A stretch of 64,000 nucleotides of DNA from Shewanella schlegeliana (GTDB lineage Bacteria > Pseudomonadota > Gammaproteobacteria > Enterobacterales > Shewanellaceae): assembly GCF_016765635.1 (NCBI RefSeq), contig NZ_JAESVD010000003.1:124001-188000 (forward strand), written 5' to 3'. Position 1 is the first letter of the stretch. Every line of letters begins with the position of its first letter. This document shows, in pieces, positions 19,770-28,760 of the stretch. A program made the position numbers and the translations under genes. The notes beneath the pieces were generated by a model that worked only from the letters and a program-made list of their open reading frames with translations, was not told the DNA's origin and ran no database searches.

Positions 19770-20216
19770 TTACGACTCTTTACTGACTAAACGTCCATAT
19801 ACATATCCCAGCACCACACCCCAGACTAAGTGCATTCCTAGTGCCATTACTGGTGCCATCATTCCCAAATTAACTCCAAATAGGCCAGCACCTGACATAG
19901 GCATTGGCAGAATCATCATAAGAAACCACGCCAATACTGAAAATGCGACGCCTTTACTAATGGCACAACTACCTGGTAATACTTTAAACAGTAACGAAAA
20001 TGTAAGCCCCCAGACAAAGGTGCCAATCATAAAATGAGCCATCCAGCCAACCACCATAGACTCTGGCAGCCCCATTTTCATATGCGCCATATTACTGAGC
20101 ATCATGATTGGGTTTAACTCAGGCATTAACCCCATTGCTTGCTTCATAAGCATCAAAAGTGACAATACCACTGTGGCGACAAATCCTGCGATCATTGAAC
20201 TAATATATTTATTCAT
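19770..20216 (-). CDS. small inner-membrane protein (DUF6789-like)
   Basis: About 148 residues, with four predicted transmembrane helices and many Met and Gly residues. The opening I-S-S-M-I-A-G-F-V-A-T-V-V-L-S and the G-W-M-A-H-F-M-I-G-T-F-V-W-G segment resemble DUF6789 proteins, whose function is unknown. An in-frame ATG at 20252 would add 12 hydrophilic residues; I prefer MNKYISSM because AGGG lies ahead of it and the membrane segment follows directly. It lies upstream of the sigma factor on the same strand, so cotranscription is possible. Confidence 0.6.
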   Translation of the reverse strand: MNKYISSMIAGFVATVVLSLLMLMKQAMGLMPELNPIMMLSNMAHMKMGLPESMVVGWMAHFMIGTFVWGLTFSLLFKVLPGSCAISKGVAFSVLAWFLMMILPMPMSGAGLFGVNLGMMAPVMALGMHLVWGVVLGYVYGRLVSKES

Positions 20217-20458
20217 ACTTTTATAACCCTGTTTATTTTTAGAATGTGGCATTGCTCCAACACCACGACATATTTATTAAGAGGCGCTGAAGCACGAAAA
20301 CGGTTCGCAAGATTAAAAATAAACTTCAAATAATTAGTTTTAGAATGGATTCAAGAAACGAGAGGAAAATTAAACACAATACTTTCAATGAGTAATATAA
20401 AACCAATATCAGATTAAATTTCTAAGATAGATAAACACAGGACCTCCCCTCTCTAAAC

Positions 20459-20581
20459 TAACGGAAAACACCATTTCCCCATTGGCTCGACTCTTCACAA
20501 AAGAAGAGGGCGAAGCGCCACGACCTTTATCAAGCGGAGTTTGATTGCCAGCAATTGTTAGACAGTCTTTCAACTCTAGTT
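20459..20581 (+). repeat. dispersed intergenic repeat, copy 2 (internally deleted)
   Basis: Shares with copy 3 the entry segment (GGAAAACACCATTTCC here, GGAAACACCAGTTCC at 34620) and the hairpin segment GGCGAAGCGCC plus ATCAAGCggaGTTTGAT. The central part is missing. It sits in the 450-bp gap upstream of norR; the rest of that gap shows nothing else. Confidence 0.65.
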
Positions 20582-20704
20582 AAAGCTGTATAATTGACAT
20601 CAACAGCACAGACCTCAATACTGTTAAAAAGACACTGGCTAGCAGGCTAATGTAAAGCAAGCTTAGGTTATTTATTCAGAAACATCCCTCAATGGAGAAG
20701 CACC

Positions 20705-22315
20705 ATGGCCCTTAATCAAAGCGATCTGACTCGTATCGCACTGGATATCACTTCAGGCCTGTCCGACCATGATCGCTTTTCTCGTCTACTAGATACCATA
20801 CGCCAAACCTTACACTGTGACGCAGCGGCATTGCTGCAATTTAGTGGTAAACAATTCACCCCGCTAGCTATCGATGGCTTAAGCCCCGATGTGCTCGGCA
20901 GACGCTTTATTCTATCTGAGCATCCTCGCCTTGAAGCCATTGCTCGCGCCGGTGACGTGGTGCGCTTTCCTGCCGACAGCGAACTGCCCGACCCTTACGA
21001 TGGCTTAATCCCCCATCAAGAAGATCACTTGATGGTGCATGCTTGTATTGGCCTGCCTTTAGTTGCCAACGGCGCGCTTATCGGCGCGGTCACTATCGAT
21101 GGTTTCGACCCCGAACAGTTCAACAGCTTTAGCGATAAAGAGCTGCGCACCTTAAGCGCTATCGCCTCAGCATCTTTAAATAACGCGCTGCTAATCGAGA
21201 AGTTAGAAAAACAGGCTGTGCAGTCGCAAGAGCCGTCATCGTTTAATCATAGCAGCGACAGTGAAGTTGAGGTTATTGGCCAGTCCTCCGCTATGCAGAC
21301 GATGCAAAATGAGCTGAGCGTGGTGGCCAGTACCGATCTTAACGTTTTAATTTTAGGCGATACCGGAACCGGTAAAGAGCTGGTTGCTAAATCTATCCAT
21401 CTGCACTCTCTTCGCGCAAACAAACCGCTGGTTTATCTTAACTGCGCCGCGCTGCCAGAATCCGTCGCCGAAAGTGAGCTATTTGGTCATGTAAAAGGGG
21501 CCTTTACCGGTGCTATCAGCCATCGCAGTGGCAAATTTGAAATAGCCGACAAGGGCACGCTATTTTTAGATGAAATTGGTGAGTTACCTTTGTCGCTGCA
21601 ATCTAAATTACTACGAGTATTACAATATGGCGACTTGCAGAAAGTCGGCTCAGACAAAAGCCTAAAAGTGGATGTACGCATTATTGCTGCCACCAATAAA
21701 GATCTCAAACAAGAGGTATTGGCTGGGCGTTTTAGGGCCGACTTATACCACCGCTTGAGCGTGTTTCCCATCGTTGTGCCACCGCTAAAAGAGCGTGAGG
21801 GTGATGTGATTTTATTAAGCGGTTTCTTTGTTGAACGCAGTCGAGAAAAGTTAGGTTTAAAGAGCCTAAGCTTGAGTCCTGACAGTATTAGCCTATTAAA
21901 TAATTATGATTGGCCGGGCAACGTTCGTGAGCTCGAACATGTGCTGCGCCGCGCGGCGGTATTGGCCCGCGCCCAAGCTCAGTCCGATACCGCGATAATC
22001 ACCCCCCAACACTTTGATTTTCAGGGGAAGGATTTTCAGGAGAAGGACTTTCACGGTCAGGCCTCACAAGACAAGCGCTTAGCACATGCATCTCACGGGC
22101 AGCTAACCACAACAGGCAAAACATCTCCTAACCCGCTAGGTACTAACCCTGTCGCTTTGGGTCAAAACTTAAAGCAAGCCACCGAGTCATTTCAGGCGCA
22201 ATATATCCGCCAAGCATTAGCGACGAATGGCAATAACTGGGCAGCAACCGCAAGAGCACTGGATGTGGATTCCGGTAACCTGCACCGTCTTGCCAAACGC
22301 ATAGGACTGAAGTGA
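20705..22315 (+). CDS. norR: NorR-type nitric-oxide-responsive sigma-54 activator
   Basis: A 536-residue enhancer-binding protein. Residues ~20-165 are a GAF sensor domain. The AAA+ domain follows, with Walker A GDTGTGKE near 218, the sigma-54 contact loop GAFTGA near 265, and F-L-D-E-I-G-E-L. A Fis-type helix-turn-helix ends the protein ([20 protein letters not shown]). The linker before the HTH is longer than usual and holds a repeated pentapeptide ([15 protein letters not shown]). In E. coli NorR turns on norVW in response to NO; no norVW, hmp or NO reductase gene is in the window, so the target here is unknown. The name rests on domain order and length. Confidence 0.8.
   Translation: MALNQSDLTRIALDITSGLSDHDRFSRLLDTIRQTLHCDAAALLQFSGKQFTPLAIDGLSPDVLGRRFILSEHPRLEAIARAGDVVRFPADSELPDPYDGLIPHQEDHLMVHACIGLPLVANGALIGAVTIDGFDPEQFNSFSDKELRTLSAIASASLNNALLIEKLEKQAVQSQEPSSFNHSSDSEVEVIGQSSAMQTMQNELSVVASTDLNVLILGDTGTGKELVAKSIHLHSLRANKPLVYLNCAALPESVAESELFGHVKGAFTGAISHRSGKFEIADKGTLFLDEIGELPLSLQSKLLRVLQYGDLQKVGSDKSLKVDVRIIAATNKDLKQEVLAGRFRADLYHRLSVFPIVVPPLKEREGDVILLSGFFVERSREKLGLKSLSLSPDSISLLNNYDWPGNVRELEHVLRRAAVLARAQAQSDTAIITPQHFDFQGKDFQEKDFHGQASQDKRLAHASHGQLTTTGKTSPNPLGTNPVALGQNLKQATESFQAQYIRQALATNGNNWAATARALDVDSGNLHRLAKRIGLK
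22016..22060 (+). repeat. three tandem 15-bp repeats within norR
   Basis: Three in-frame 15-bp units encode D-F-Q/H-G/E-K/Q in the linker between the AAA+ and DNA-binding domains. Units one and two differ by one base; the third has diverged. Confidence 0.85.
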
Positions 22316-22400
22316 GTAGATAGGGGCTAGCGACTATAGAAAACTGTAGATTCAACTGATATAAATTAACTTGTTGGTTAGCAAAGGAATTGAGACCAAA

Positions 22401-23837
22401 TTGAAGCGATTAATAATAAGCTGCCTGACAGTGATATACGCAGCCTCTTTCTCGGCAAACGCACAAGACAATCTTCAACCAAATAGCTGTGTGTTAAACA
22501 CGCTTGCCCAACCGCTCTATGATGCAGAGCAGCAAATTCAATATCGCCAGCTTGATAATGGCCTGCAAGTGCGCACCTTGCCCCTTAAAAATACCCAGGC
22601 AGTCTCTATAGCCAGCCAGTTTGATGTGGGCTCACGCAATGAGGCTGAGGGGAAAACGGGTTATGCCCATCTGTTTGAACACATGCTATTTAAAGGCAGT
22701 GAGCATGCCCCCGGCGACAGCTATACCCAGACCATGAGCGCCTTAAGTGGCCAGTTTAATGCCAGTACCTTTTTCGATTTCACCAACTATTACCTGACTA
22801 TTCCCTCTCAGGCACTCGAGTTGAGTCTATGGCTAGAGGCCGACCGCTTTCGCTACCCAAGCTTGAATGACACCACGGTGAAAAATCAACAAGGAGCCGT
22901 ACTTGAAGAGATGGCCACCAGCATAGATAACCAGCCCTATGTACGCAAAGCGATGGCGTTTTTACTGTCACAAGTTGAAGGTACGCCCTATGGCCATGCG
23001 GTTATCGGCAGCATAGAAGATGTCAAAGCTGCGACACCCGAGAGTTTAAATGCCTTTCATCAACGTTTTTATCGCCCCGATGCCATGCAGTTAAGCTTAG
23101 TGGGCGATATTCCGCCTCAGACACAATCTTGGATAGACGCGCAATTTGGCGACTGGCAGGCACCCGAAATCGAACGGCCCCAACTGAGCGACCTTAAGAT
23201 ACTTCCTAAACCTGTGCATGGCGAAATCATCGATGAACGCGGCCCTTGGCCAGCAGTGCTATTTGCCTGGCATACCGCTGGCACAAATTCAGCCGATACA
23301 GCGGGGCTTGCGCTACTGGAAGCCTACCTATTTCAAAACAAGAGCAGTTTAATTCAGGGCACTAGCCTTAAGGATCCCGACCAACTGCTGAGTTACTCGA
23401 TTCCCTTAACCATGACCCACCACGGCATGACCAACTTAGTATTGGTGCCCCGCGCCCGTACCTCCCTCGATAGGCTCAGTGACAATGTCCAGTCGCTGAT
23501 AGCCTCTGTTGCCGCGCAGCCCATAGATGATCAGCAGCTTTGCCAGTTAAAGCAGATCTGGCTCAACAAGGCGTTATCCGCTCTAGACTCGCCGTCACTG
23601 CTAGCAAGAAACCTTTCGGCAACTCTGCCGCAAGATAGACTCCATCCCCTCACAGGGCCATGGCAACGTATCGATGCGGTTAGCGCTAAAGAGCTACAAG
23701 CCATCAGCCAAAGGTACTTTAACGGCAATACCGTACGTCTGGATCTGCTGCCACCTTGGTATATTCGCGCCACCAAATCGATTTTAGAGTTGTTACCGAA
23801 AGAGATGAGCGATAGCCTTGAAGAGAGCGTGATGTGA
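22401..23837 (+). CDS. M16 family zinc metallopeptidase, catalytic subunit
   Basis: About 478 residues with a signal peptide (KRLIISCLTVIYAASFSANA). The inverted zinc motif HXXEH is present as H-L-F-E-H-M-L-F near residue 90, with the distal Glu in Q-G-A-V-L-E-E-M about 75 residues later, so an active M16 (pitrilysin/insulinase group) peptidase is expected in the periplasm. The frame extends upstream to a TTG at 22371; I chose the TTG at 22401 because it begins the signal peptide, but the start is uncertain. The stop overlaps the start of a second M16 gene. Confidence 0.85.
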   Translation: MKRLIISCLTVIYAASFSANAQDNLQPNSCVLNTLAQPLYDAEQQIQYRQLDNGLQVRTLPLKNTQAVSIASQFDVGSRNEAEGKTGYAHLFEHMLFKGSEHAPGDSYTQTMSALSGQFNASTFFDFTNYYLTIPSQALELSLWLEADRFRYPSLNDTTVKNQQGAVLEEMATSIDNQPYVRKAMAFLLSQVEGTPYGHAVIGSIEDVKAATPESLNAFHQRFYRPDAMQLSLVGDIPPQTQSWIDAQFGDWQAPEIERPQLSDLKILPKPVHGEIIDERGPWPAVLFAWHTAGTNSADTAGLALLEAYLFQNKSSLIQGTSLKDPDQLLSYSIPLTMTHHGMTNLVLVPRARTSLDRLSDNVQSLIASVAAQPIDDQQLCQLKQIWLNKALSALDSPSLLARNLSATLPQDRLHPLTGPWQRIDAVSAKELQAISQRYFNGNTVRLDLLPPWYIRATKSILELLPKEMSDSLEESVM

Positions 23838-25378
23838 TGGAGAATTTAACCTTACTACGGTTCACAAGCTTACAGATGACTCCACTGCTGAAACTAGGTT
23901 CATTAACACTTACGATAGGCTTACTGCTGAGCGTAGTTGGTTGTCAGCAGACTCATATTGAATTTACCCCTATCGCTGAGCCGAGCCTGCCTGTATTCGA
24001 TAAATTACAAGGCGCCCCGCAACTCCCCGCGTTAGAGATAAGCCAGAGTCCGCCACAGAGCTTTACCCTAGTAACCCCTAAGCTCAAGCTCTACCCTCTC
24101 AATGATACACTTTCAACGCTTAATCACCTGTCTTTAGTGGCTTACAGCCAAGCCCCGATGGTAAACCTTGATGTCATAGTGGCTGCGTTTGCAGAAAAAA
24201 GTCGCTGGTTAGCGCAGCAATCAAGCTTGGCCTGCGCCGAGAGCCTACGCATTCGCCCAAGTATGCACAGCTTGACGATTAGTATCGACTGCCCAGACTC
24301 CCCCGCCCTTGCCAGTGAGCTGTTGATGCAGTTTTGGCAAGTCGGCAGTTTTGACGAAATCGATATCGCTAATGTGCGCCGCCAACTCAAGTTAGCTAAA
24401 CATATCAACGCCTACAGCGGCGCTGAAATTGATGATGTGTGGGCCAAAAAAATTCTCGGCGAGCAGCATGTTTATAACCAAGCGCTCAACGACAAAGCCC
24501 TTGCAGATGAACTCGATTTAGACAAACTGAACCAAGTTAAAAAACAAATTTTAGCCCAATCTAATTGGGCGCTTTTAATCAATTCTAGCCTTGAACAAGA
24601 CAAGGTGTTTATCTCGGCGCTGAGTCAACAATTTGAGTCAAACATGGCTAGCACGCCATCAACCCCATCTGTCATCAATAGCGAAGCTAACACTAAGCCC
24701 AACTTAAGCAATAGCACAGTGAACAACCCTGCCATCCCCCTAAGCAATGATAGTAAGACACTGTTTATCATCGATGCACCGGGTAGCGTGCAAACACAAG
24801 TACGTATCGGCTATCCACTGGATGCGAACAACAAAAATATCGACAGTATTCAAGATTGTAAGCTGCTCGCCAGTTGGCTGGGACGCAGTTTCTCTGGGCG
24901 TTTGTACTATGACTTACGCGAAGTGCGCGGCTTAACCTACGGCATTTATGGTCGCTGCTTCGATAACCCACTGTCACGCACACTGAAGTTTTATGGCAGC
25001 ACTAAGCTTGAGCACACAGGCGCCTTTATCAGTGGCGTATTGGATCACCTGACATTAGCGACACAAGCGCCCGCATCGACTTTGGAAGTGGACGCCTTAA
25101 CCACTTACCTCACCAGCCAAAAGATGCTGCGCCAAGCTAACTTTCGCGCCGTGGAAGTAGATACTATCAAGGCGCTGATCCGCGGCGATACACCTGAGCA
25201 GGAACAGCAAGCCGCAGATAGACTCGCCGCGCTTACGCCACAGCAGTTGCAGCAGATAGCCAGCTTGGTATTTAACAGCACACCCTATATCGTCATTCGA
25301 GGCGACGCCGACAAGATAAGCGTCGATATAAAAGACAAGTTGCCTGAATGGAACATAGTTGAAGCTGTGGCAAACTAG
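23837..25378 (+). CDS. M16 peptidase-like lipoprotein, non-catalytic partner
   Basis: About 513 residues. The N-terminus carries a membrane segment and a lipobox (L-L-S-V-V-G-C near residue 35), so it is probably lipid-anchored. The C-terminal part has the M16 second-domain signature with L-Y-Y-D-L-R-E-V-R-G-L-T-Y-G-I-Y. No HXXEH is present, as in the inactive half of two-subunit M16 enzymes. Start and upstream stop overlap (TGATG). A Ser/Asn/Thr-rich linker near residues 270-310 divides the two halves. The pair likely forms a heterodimeric envelope peptidase. Confidence 0.82.
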   Translation: MENLTLLRFTSLQMTPLLKLGSLTLTIGLLLSVVGCQQTHIEFTPIAEPSLPVFDKLQGAPQLPALEISQSPPQSFTLVTPKLKLYPLNDTLSTLNHLSLVAYSQAPMVNLDVIVAAFAEKSRWLAQQSSLACAESLRIRPSMHSLTISIDCPDSPALASELLMQFWQVGSFDEIDIANVRRQLKLAKHINAYSGAEIDDVWAKKILGEQHVYNQALNDKALADELDLDKLNQVKKQILAQSNWALLINSSLEQDKVFISALSQQFESNMASTPSTPSVINSEANTKPNLSNSTVNNPAIPLSNDSKTLFIIDAPGSVQTQVRIGYPLDANNKNIDSIQDCKLLASWLGRSFSGRLYYDLREVRGLTYGIYGRCFDNPLSRTLKFYGSTKLEHTGAFISGVLDHLTLATQAPASTLEVDALTTYLTSQKMLRQANFRAVEVDTIKALIRGDTPEQEQQAADRLAALTPQQLQQIASLVFNSTPYIVIRGDADKISVDIKDKLPEWNIVEAVAN

Positions 25379-25523
25379 ACGCGCCACGCTTCCCCCTTAA
25401 GCTGATCCGCTTGATTTTTGTTAGCGAGTCCTCAACCTAGAAAATAAATTCAATAAAGATTTCAGTTGTCGCCCATCAGGGTCGCATTAACTTGCAAAAT
25501 TGGGTTTATTTATAGGAACACTC

Positions 25524-26537
25524 ATGCATTCAAGCATCATGAAATTCGCCATCGATGATGGCTCAACCAACGTTAAGATTAGCTGGCTTGAGGACGGTCA
25601 AGTGCGCAGCGTGACCTCGCCAAACTCGTTCCGTAAAGACTGGAAAAGCGCAGCCTTACTTAGCGACCGCAAGGTGTTCAATTATCAAATCGCATCGACA
25701 AAATATACCTACGATGCGACATCTGACAAGGCACTTTCGACGACCCATGTTGCCTTTCAGTACGATGACTTAAACCTGCTTTCTGTACACCATGCGCTGC
25801 TACAGACTGGTGTAAAACCCTGCCCAGTCAGTATCTTAGTGACCCTACCTATCACCGAATATTACAAGGCTGACGACTGCCAGAAGAACGAAGACAATAT
25901 CGCTCGTAAGAAAGCCAACCTAATGCGAGAAATCAGTCTTAACAAGGGCGAGCTATTTACCATCGTCGATGTTGAAGTGCTACCCGAGAGCCTACCCGCA
26001 GTGCTCACTACATTGATGGATTCAGGCGTCAATGAGTTTGCCAAGTCTCTAGTTATCGATTGCGGCGGTACCACGCTTGATATGGGCGTAATCGTTGGCG
26101 AGTTTGACGATATCTCCGCCGTGTATGGTAATGCGGAGATTGGCGTATCTATGGTAACCAATGCAGCACGCAAAGCCCTAGCCGCGGCCGACAGTGACGC
26201 CAGCTACTTGGTGGCTAACGAGCTAATTAAACGCCGCCATAACCGCGAGTTTGTTGAAGAGGTGATCAATGACATCAGCAAAGTCGATTGGGTGCTAGAG
26301 CGTATCGAAGATAAGATTGCCGAGCTTGGCGCGGCGGTAGCCTACGAAGCCAAAACCTTCACTCGTAACCCAAATCGCATCTACTTAGTCGGTGGCGGCG
26401 CTATGTTGATTGAAAACGCTATTCGCGAGGCTTACCCTTCGCTGAACGATAAGATTGTCATGGTCAAGGATCCGCAAGAAGCCCTGTCACGTGAGATCTG
26501 CTGCTACCACGCGGCAGAACCAAGCGACGCAGCATAA
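25524..26537 (+). CDS. ParM/StbA-like actin-type ATPase (chromosomal)
   Basis: A 337-residue actin-fold protein that resembles plasmid R1 ParM closely along its length. It has the phosphate-1 loop I-D-D-G-S-T-N near residue 10, S-P-N-S-F, the segment V-F-N-Y, L-P-I-T-E-Y-Y, E-N-I-A-R-K-K-A-N, the phosphate-2 loop D-C-G-G-T-T-L-D near 178, and the adenosine loop V-G-G-G-A near 290. ParM polymerises to push plasmids apart. The start at MHSSIMKF has AGGA six bases upstream; a TTG 24 bp earlier is less likely. A ParR-like gene follows after 9 bp. No iteron-like parC repeats were seen on either side. Confidence 0.88.
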   Translation: MHSSIMKFAIDDGSTNVKISWLEDGQVRSVTSPNSFRKDWKSAALLSDRKVFNYQIASTKYTYDATSDKALSTTHVAFQYDDLNLLSVHHALLQTGVKPCPVSILVTLPITEYYKADDCQKNEDNIARKKANLMREISLNKGELFTIVDVEVLPESLPAVLTTLMDSGVNEFAKSLVIDCGGTTLDMGVIVGEFDDISAVYGNAEIGVSMVTNAARKALAAADSDASYLVANELIKRRHNREFVEEVINDISKVDWVLERIEDKIAELGAAVAYEAKTFTRNPNRIYLVGGGAMLIENAIREAYPSLNDKIVMVKDPQEALSREICCYHAAEPSDAA

Positions 26538-26546
26538 GAGGAAGCT

Positions 26547-27260
26547 ATGCGCATTCGATTCAATGTTAGCCTAGAGCCTGAGCTCTACGACTCTCACAGC
26601 TATGCCATCACCAGCCTTAGGCAGTGGCAACAAGTGGAAAAAGAGCGCGAGGACGAAGCCGATACAGCACTGGTACGCCGCAATCGATTTCATCGCAATC
26701 TGTATCTTTCGGGGCTGTTCCTGCATGAGCTAGCACCGCAGTTACCCTCTATGCTGGTGCAGATGCTGCAGCAAGATAAGGTGAACTGCAAAACCTTAGC
26801 ATCTCAAGTGCGCGCCGTAGGCCTACCGCTAGAAAACGCTAACAGCCGTGCTCTTACTGAGCCCCAGTGGCAGAAGCTAACATCGCTACTCGAAAGCGCC
26901 AACTTGGCCGCCCCCCCTGTTGAAACGGCGGTAATAAATGCCCCTGCAACAGCCATTAACGAGCTAGCCCTTGAGCAACTGCAGCAGCAACTCAGCCTGT
27001 TACAGCAGGGGCAACAGCAGATGTTAACCACCTTGTCAGACATAGCCGCAACACAGGTTTCGGCAGGAACGGGCTCAGACTTGAGTGATCACTTTAGTCA
27101 GCTAAAGCGCGGCCAAGATAAGTTAATGAGTCAGATTAACGCCCTGCGAGAGCAAGTCTCAGGCTCAGCCATTCCAACAACGCAGGCGCTAGCCGACAGC
27201 CCGAGTATCGAAACCCAGCTCGAACGCGCCAGCCGAGTCAAATCTAAAGGCCTGTGGTAG
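26547..27260 (+). CDS. ParR-like partner protein (StbB-like), enlarged
   Basis: A 237-residue protein directly after the ParM-like gene, with GAGG as ribosome binding site. The N-terminal ~90 residues (M-R-I-R-F-N-V-S-L-E-P then N-L-Y-L-S-G-L-F-L-H-E-L-A-P-Q-L-P) have the strand and helices expected of a ribbon-helix-helix ParR. Plasmid ParR is about 120 residues, so the second half is extra: a Gln/Leu-rich coiled coil (QLQQQLSLLQQGQQQML) and a tail ending KGLW. ParR normally binds the centromere and caps ParM filaments. The assignment rests on position and the short N-terminal likeness. Confidence 0.6.
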   Translation: MRIRFNVSLEPELYDSHSYAITSLRQWQQVEKEREDEADTALVRRNRFHRNLYLSGLFLHELAPQLPSMLVQMLQQDKVNCKTLASQVRAVGLPLENANSRALTEPQWQKLTSLLESANLAAPPVETAVINAPATAINELALEQLQQQLSLLQQGQQQMLTTLSDIAATQVSAGTGSDLSDHFSQLKRGQDKLMSQINALREQVSGSAIPTTQALADSPSIETQLERASRVKSKGLW

Positions 27261-27301
27261 GCCTTTAATCTTTAAAGCTTTCAAGACTAAGCATTAGAAA
27301 C

Positions 27302-27345
27302 AAAAAAGCAGAGCTGAGACTGAATATTCACAGTCTCAGCTCTGC
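27302..27345 (-). terminator. strong intrinsic terminator of dsdXA
   Basis: A perfect 15-bp stem (27308-27322 with 27331-27345, GCAGAGCTGAGACTG) and 8-nt loop, followed on the minus strand by TTTTTTG. It lies about 50 bp beyond the dsdA stop and also separates it from the convergent ParR-like gene. Confidence 0.92.
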
Positions 27346-27392
27346 CACTGTTCTAATTTAGCTTGCGATAAAAAATCAGTTAGCTTTTAATA

Positions 27393-28715
27393 TTAGCTAG
27401 CCGATTGCGCTAGGTACTTCGCCATCTCAACCGCTGGCACCATTCCGCCGCCTGTTGCCCACACCACGTGGGTCGCATTGCTCATCATCTCAGGTGTTAG
27501 CCCCATACGCGCCTGATAGTCAGTATCAGCGCTCACTCTCAGTGCGCCCGGCATACCCGCTAGTGCCGATGGCTCAAGCTCAATACCCTCACTCTTAGCT
27601 AATAAGCCGAGTAAGTCATACATATGCTGATCGCTTAATGTGTAGTATCCATCAAGCATGCGCTCCATGGCGCGGCCCACAAAACCTGATGCACGCCCTA
27701 CCGCTAAACCATCGGCAGCCGTTACGTTATCGATACCTAAGTCCTGTACGGCAATTTCGTCATGCAGACCCGTATGTACACCAAGTAGCATACAAGGAGA
27801 ATGTGTCGGCTCGGCGAAGAAGCAATGTACGTTATCGCCAAAGGCTAACTTAAGACCAAACGCCACACCACCTGGGCCGCCGCCCACACCACATGGTAGG
27901 TAAACAAACAGCGGATGCTCGCTATCAACCTTGATGTCAGCTGCGTCAAACTGTGCCTTCAAGCGCTCGCCAGCAACCGAGTAACCTAAGAATAAAGTTC
28001 GCGAATTCTCATCATCGATGAAGAAGCAGTTAGCATCGGATTCAGCCGCTTTACGCCCCTGCTCAACAGCAACGCCATAATCCTGTTCATATTCAAATAC
28101 ATTCACACCGTGGCTACGTAACTTATCTTTCTTCCACTGACGAGCATCGGCAGACATATGTACGCTAACGTTAAAGCCAAGCTTAGCGCTCATGATGCCG
28201 ATAGACATACCTAAGTTACCCGTTGAGCCTACCGCGATACTGTAACCACTAAAGAAGTTACGCATCTCATCGGTGAACAGCATTTGGTAGTCGTCAGACT
28301 CTTTCAATTTACCTGCGGCAATCGCCAGCTTCTCGGCATGGGTCAGCACTTCATAAATACCACCGCGCGCCTTGATAGAGCCAGAAATTGGTAGATGGCT
28401 GTCTTTTTTCAGCATCAGTTTACCGGCAACCTTTTGGCCGTACTTGGCTTCTAGTTCCTGCTTCATCTGAGGGATCGCCACCACTTCAGACTCGATAATG
28501 CCGTTAGACGCAGCCGTTTCAGGAAAGGCTAGCGCTAGGTATGGCGCAAAGCGTTGCAAACGGGCACTGGCATCGGCCACATCAGTGCTGTCTAAGCCAA
28601 CAAAAGGCAGCGCTTCGGCTAAGTTAGTCGCCTTGGTTTCAAACCAGCTGACTTCTTCTAGCTCGATAAGCTTAGTCAGCAAAGGGAAGTCGTTTATCAG
28701 TTGCTTGGTGTTCAT
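27393..28715 (-). CDS. dsdA: D-serine ammonia-lyase
   Basis: A 440-residue PLP enzyme that converts D-serine to pyruvate and ammonia; E. coli DsdA has 442 residues. The PLP lysine is in [12 protein letters not shown], and the phosphate-binding glycine loop is S-V-G-S-T-G-N-L-G. Other E. coli-like segments are R-F-A-P-Y-L-A and [12 protein letters not shown] chose MNTKQLIND as start because AGGGGAAC lies ahead; an in-frame start 33 bp upstream falls in the dsdX spacer. It follows dsdX by 45 bp in the same direction. Confidence 0.96.
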   Translation of the reverse strand: MNTKQLINDFPLLTKLIELEEVSWFETKATNLAEALPFVGLDSTDVADASARLQRFAPYLALAFPETAASNGIIESEVVAIPQMKQELEAKYGQKVAGKLMLKKDSHLPISGSIKARGGIYEVLTHAEKLAIAAGKLKESDDYQMLFTDEMRNFFSGYSIAVGSTGNLGMSIGIMSAKLGFNVSVHMSADARQWKKDKLRSHGVNVFEYEQDYGVAVEQGRKAAESDANCFFIDDENSRTLFLGYSVAGERLKAQFDAADIKVDSEHPLFVYLPCGVGGGPGGVAFGLKLAFGDNVHCFFAEPTHSPCMLLGVHTGLHDEIAVQDLGIDNVTAADGLAVGRASGFVGRAMERMLDGYYTLSDQHMYDLLGLLAKSEGIELEPSALAGMPGALRVSADTDYQARMGLTPEMMSNATHVVWATGGGMVPAVEMAKYLAQSAS

Positions 28716-28760
28716 GGTTTCAGTTCCCCTTTTAGGATTAAATAACATAAGACTTTTGAT

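Noticed and set aside
25379..25523. search for parC-like iterons before the ParM-like gene
   Set aside because: No repeated 10-12-bp unit was found, so no centromere can be called here or after the partner gene.
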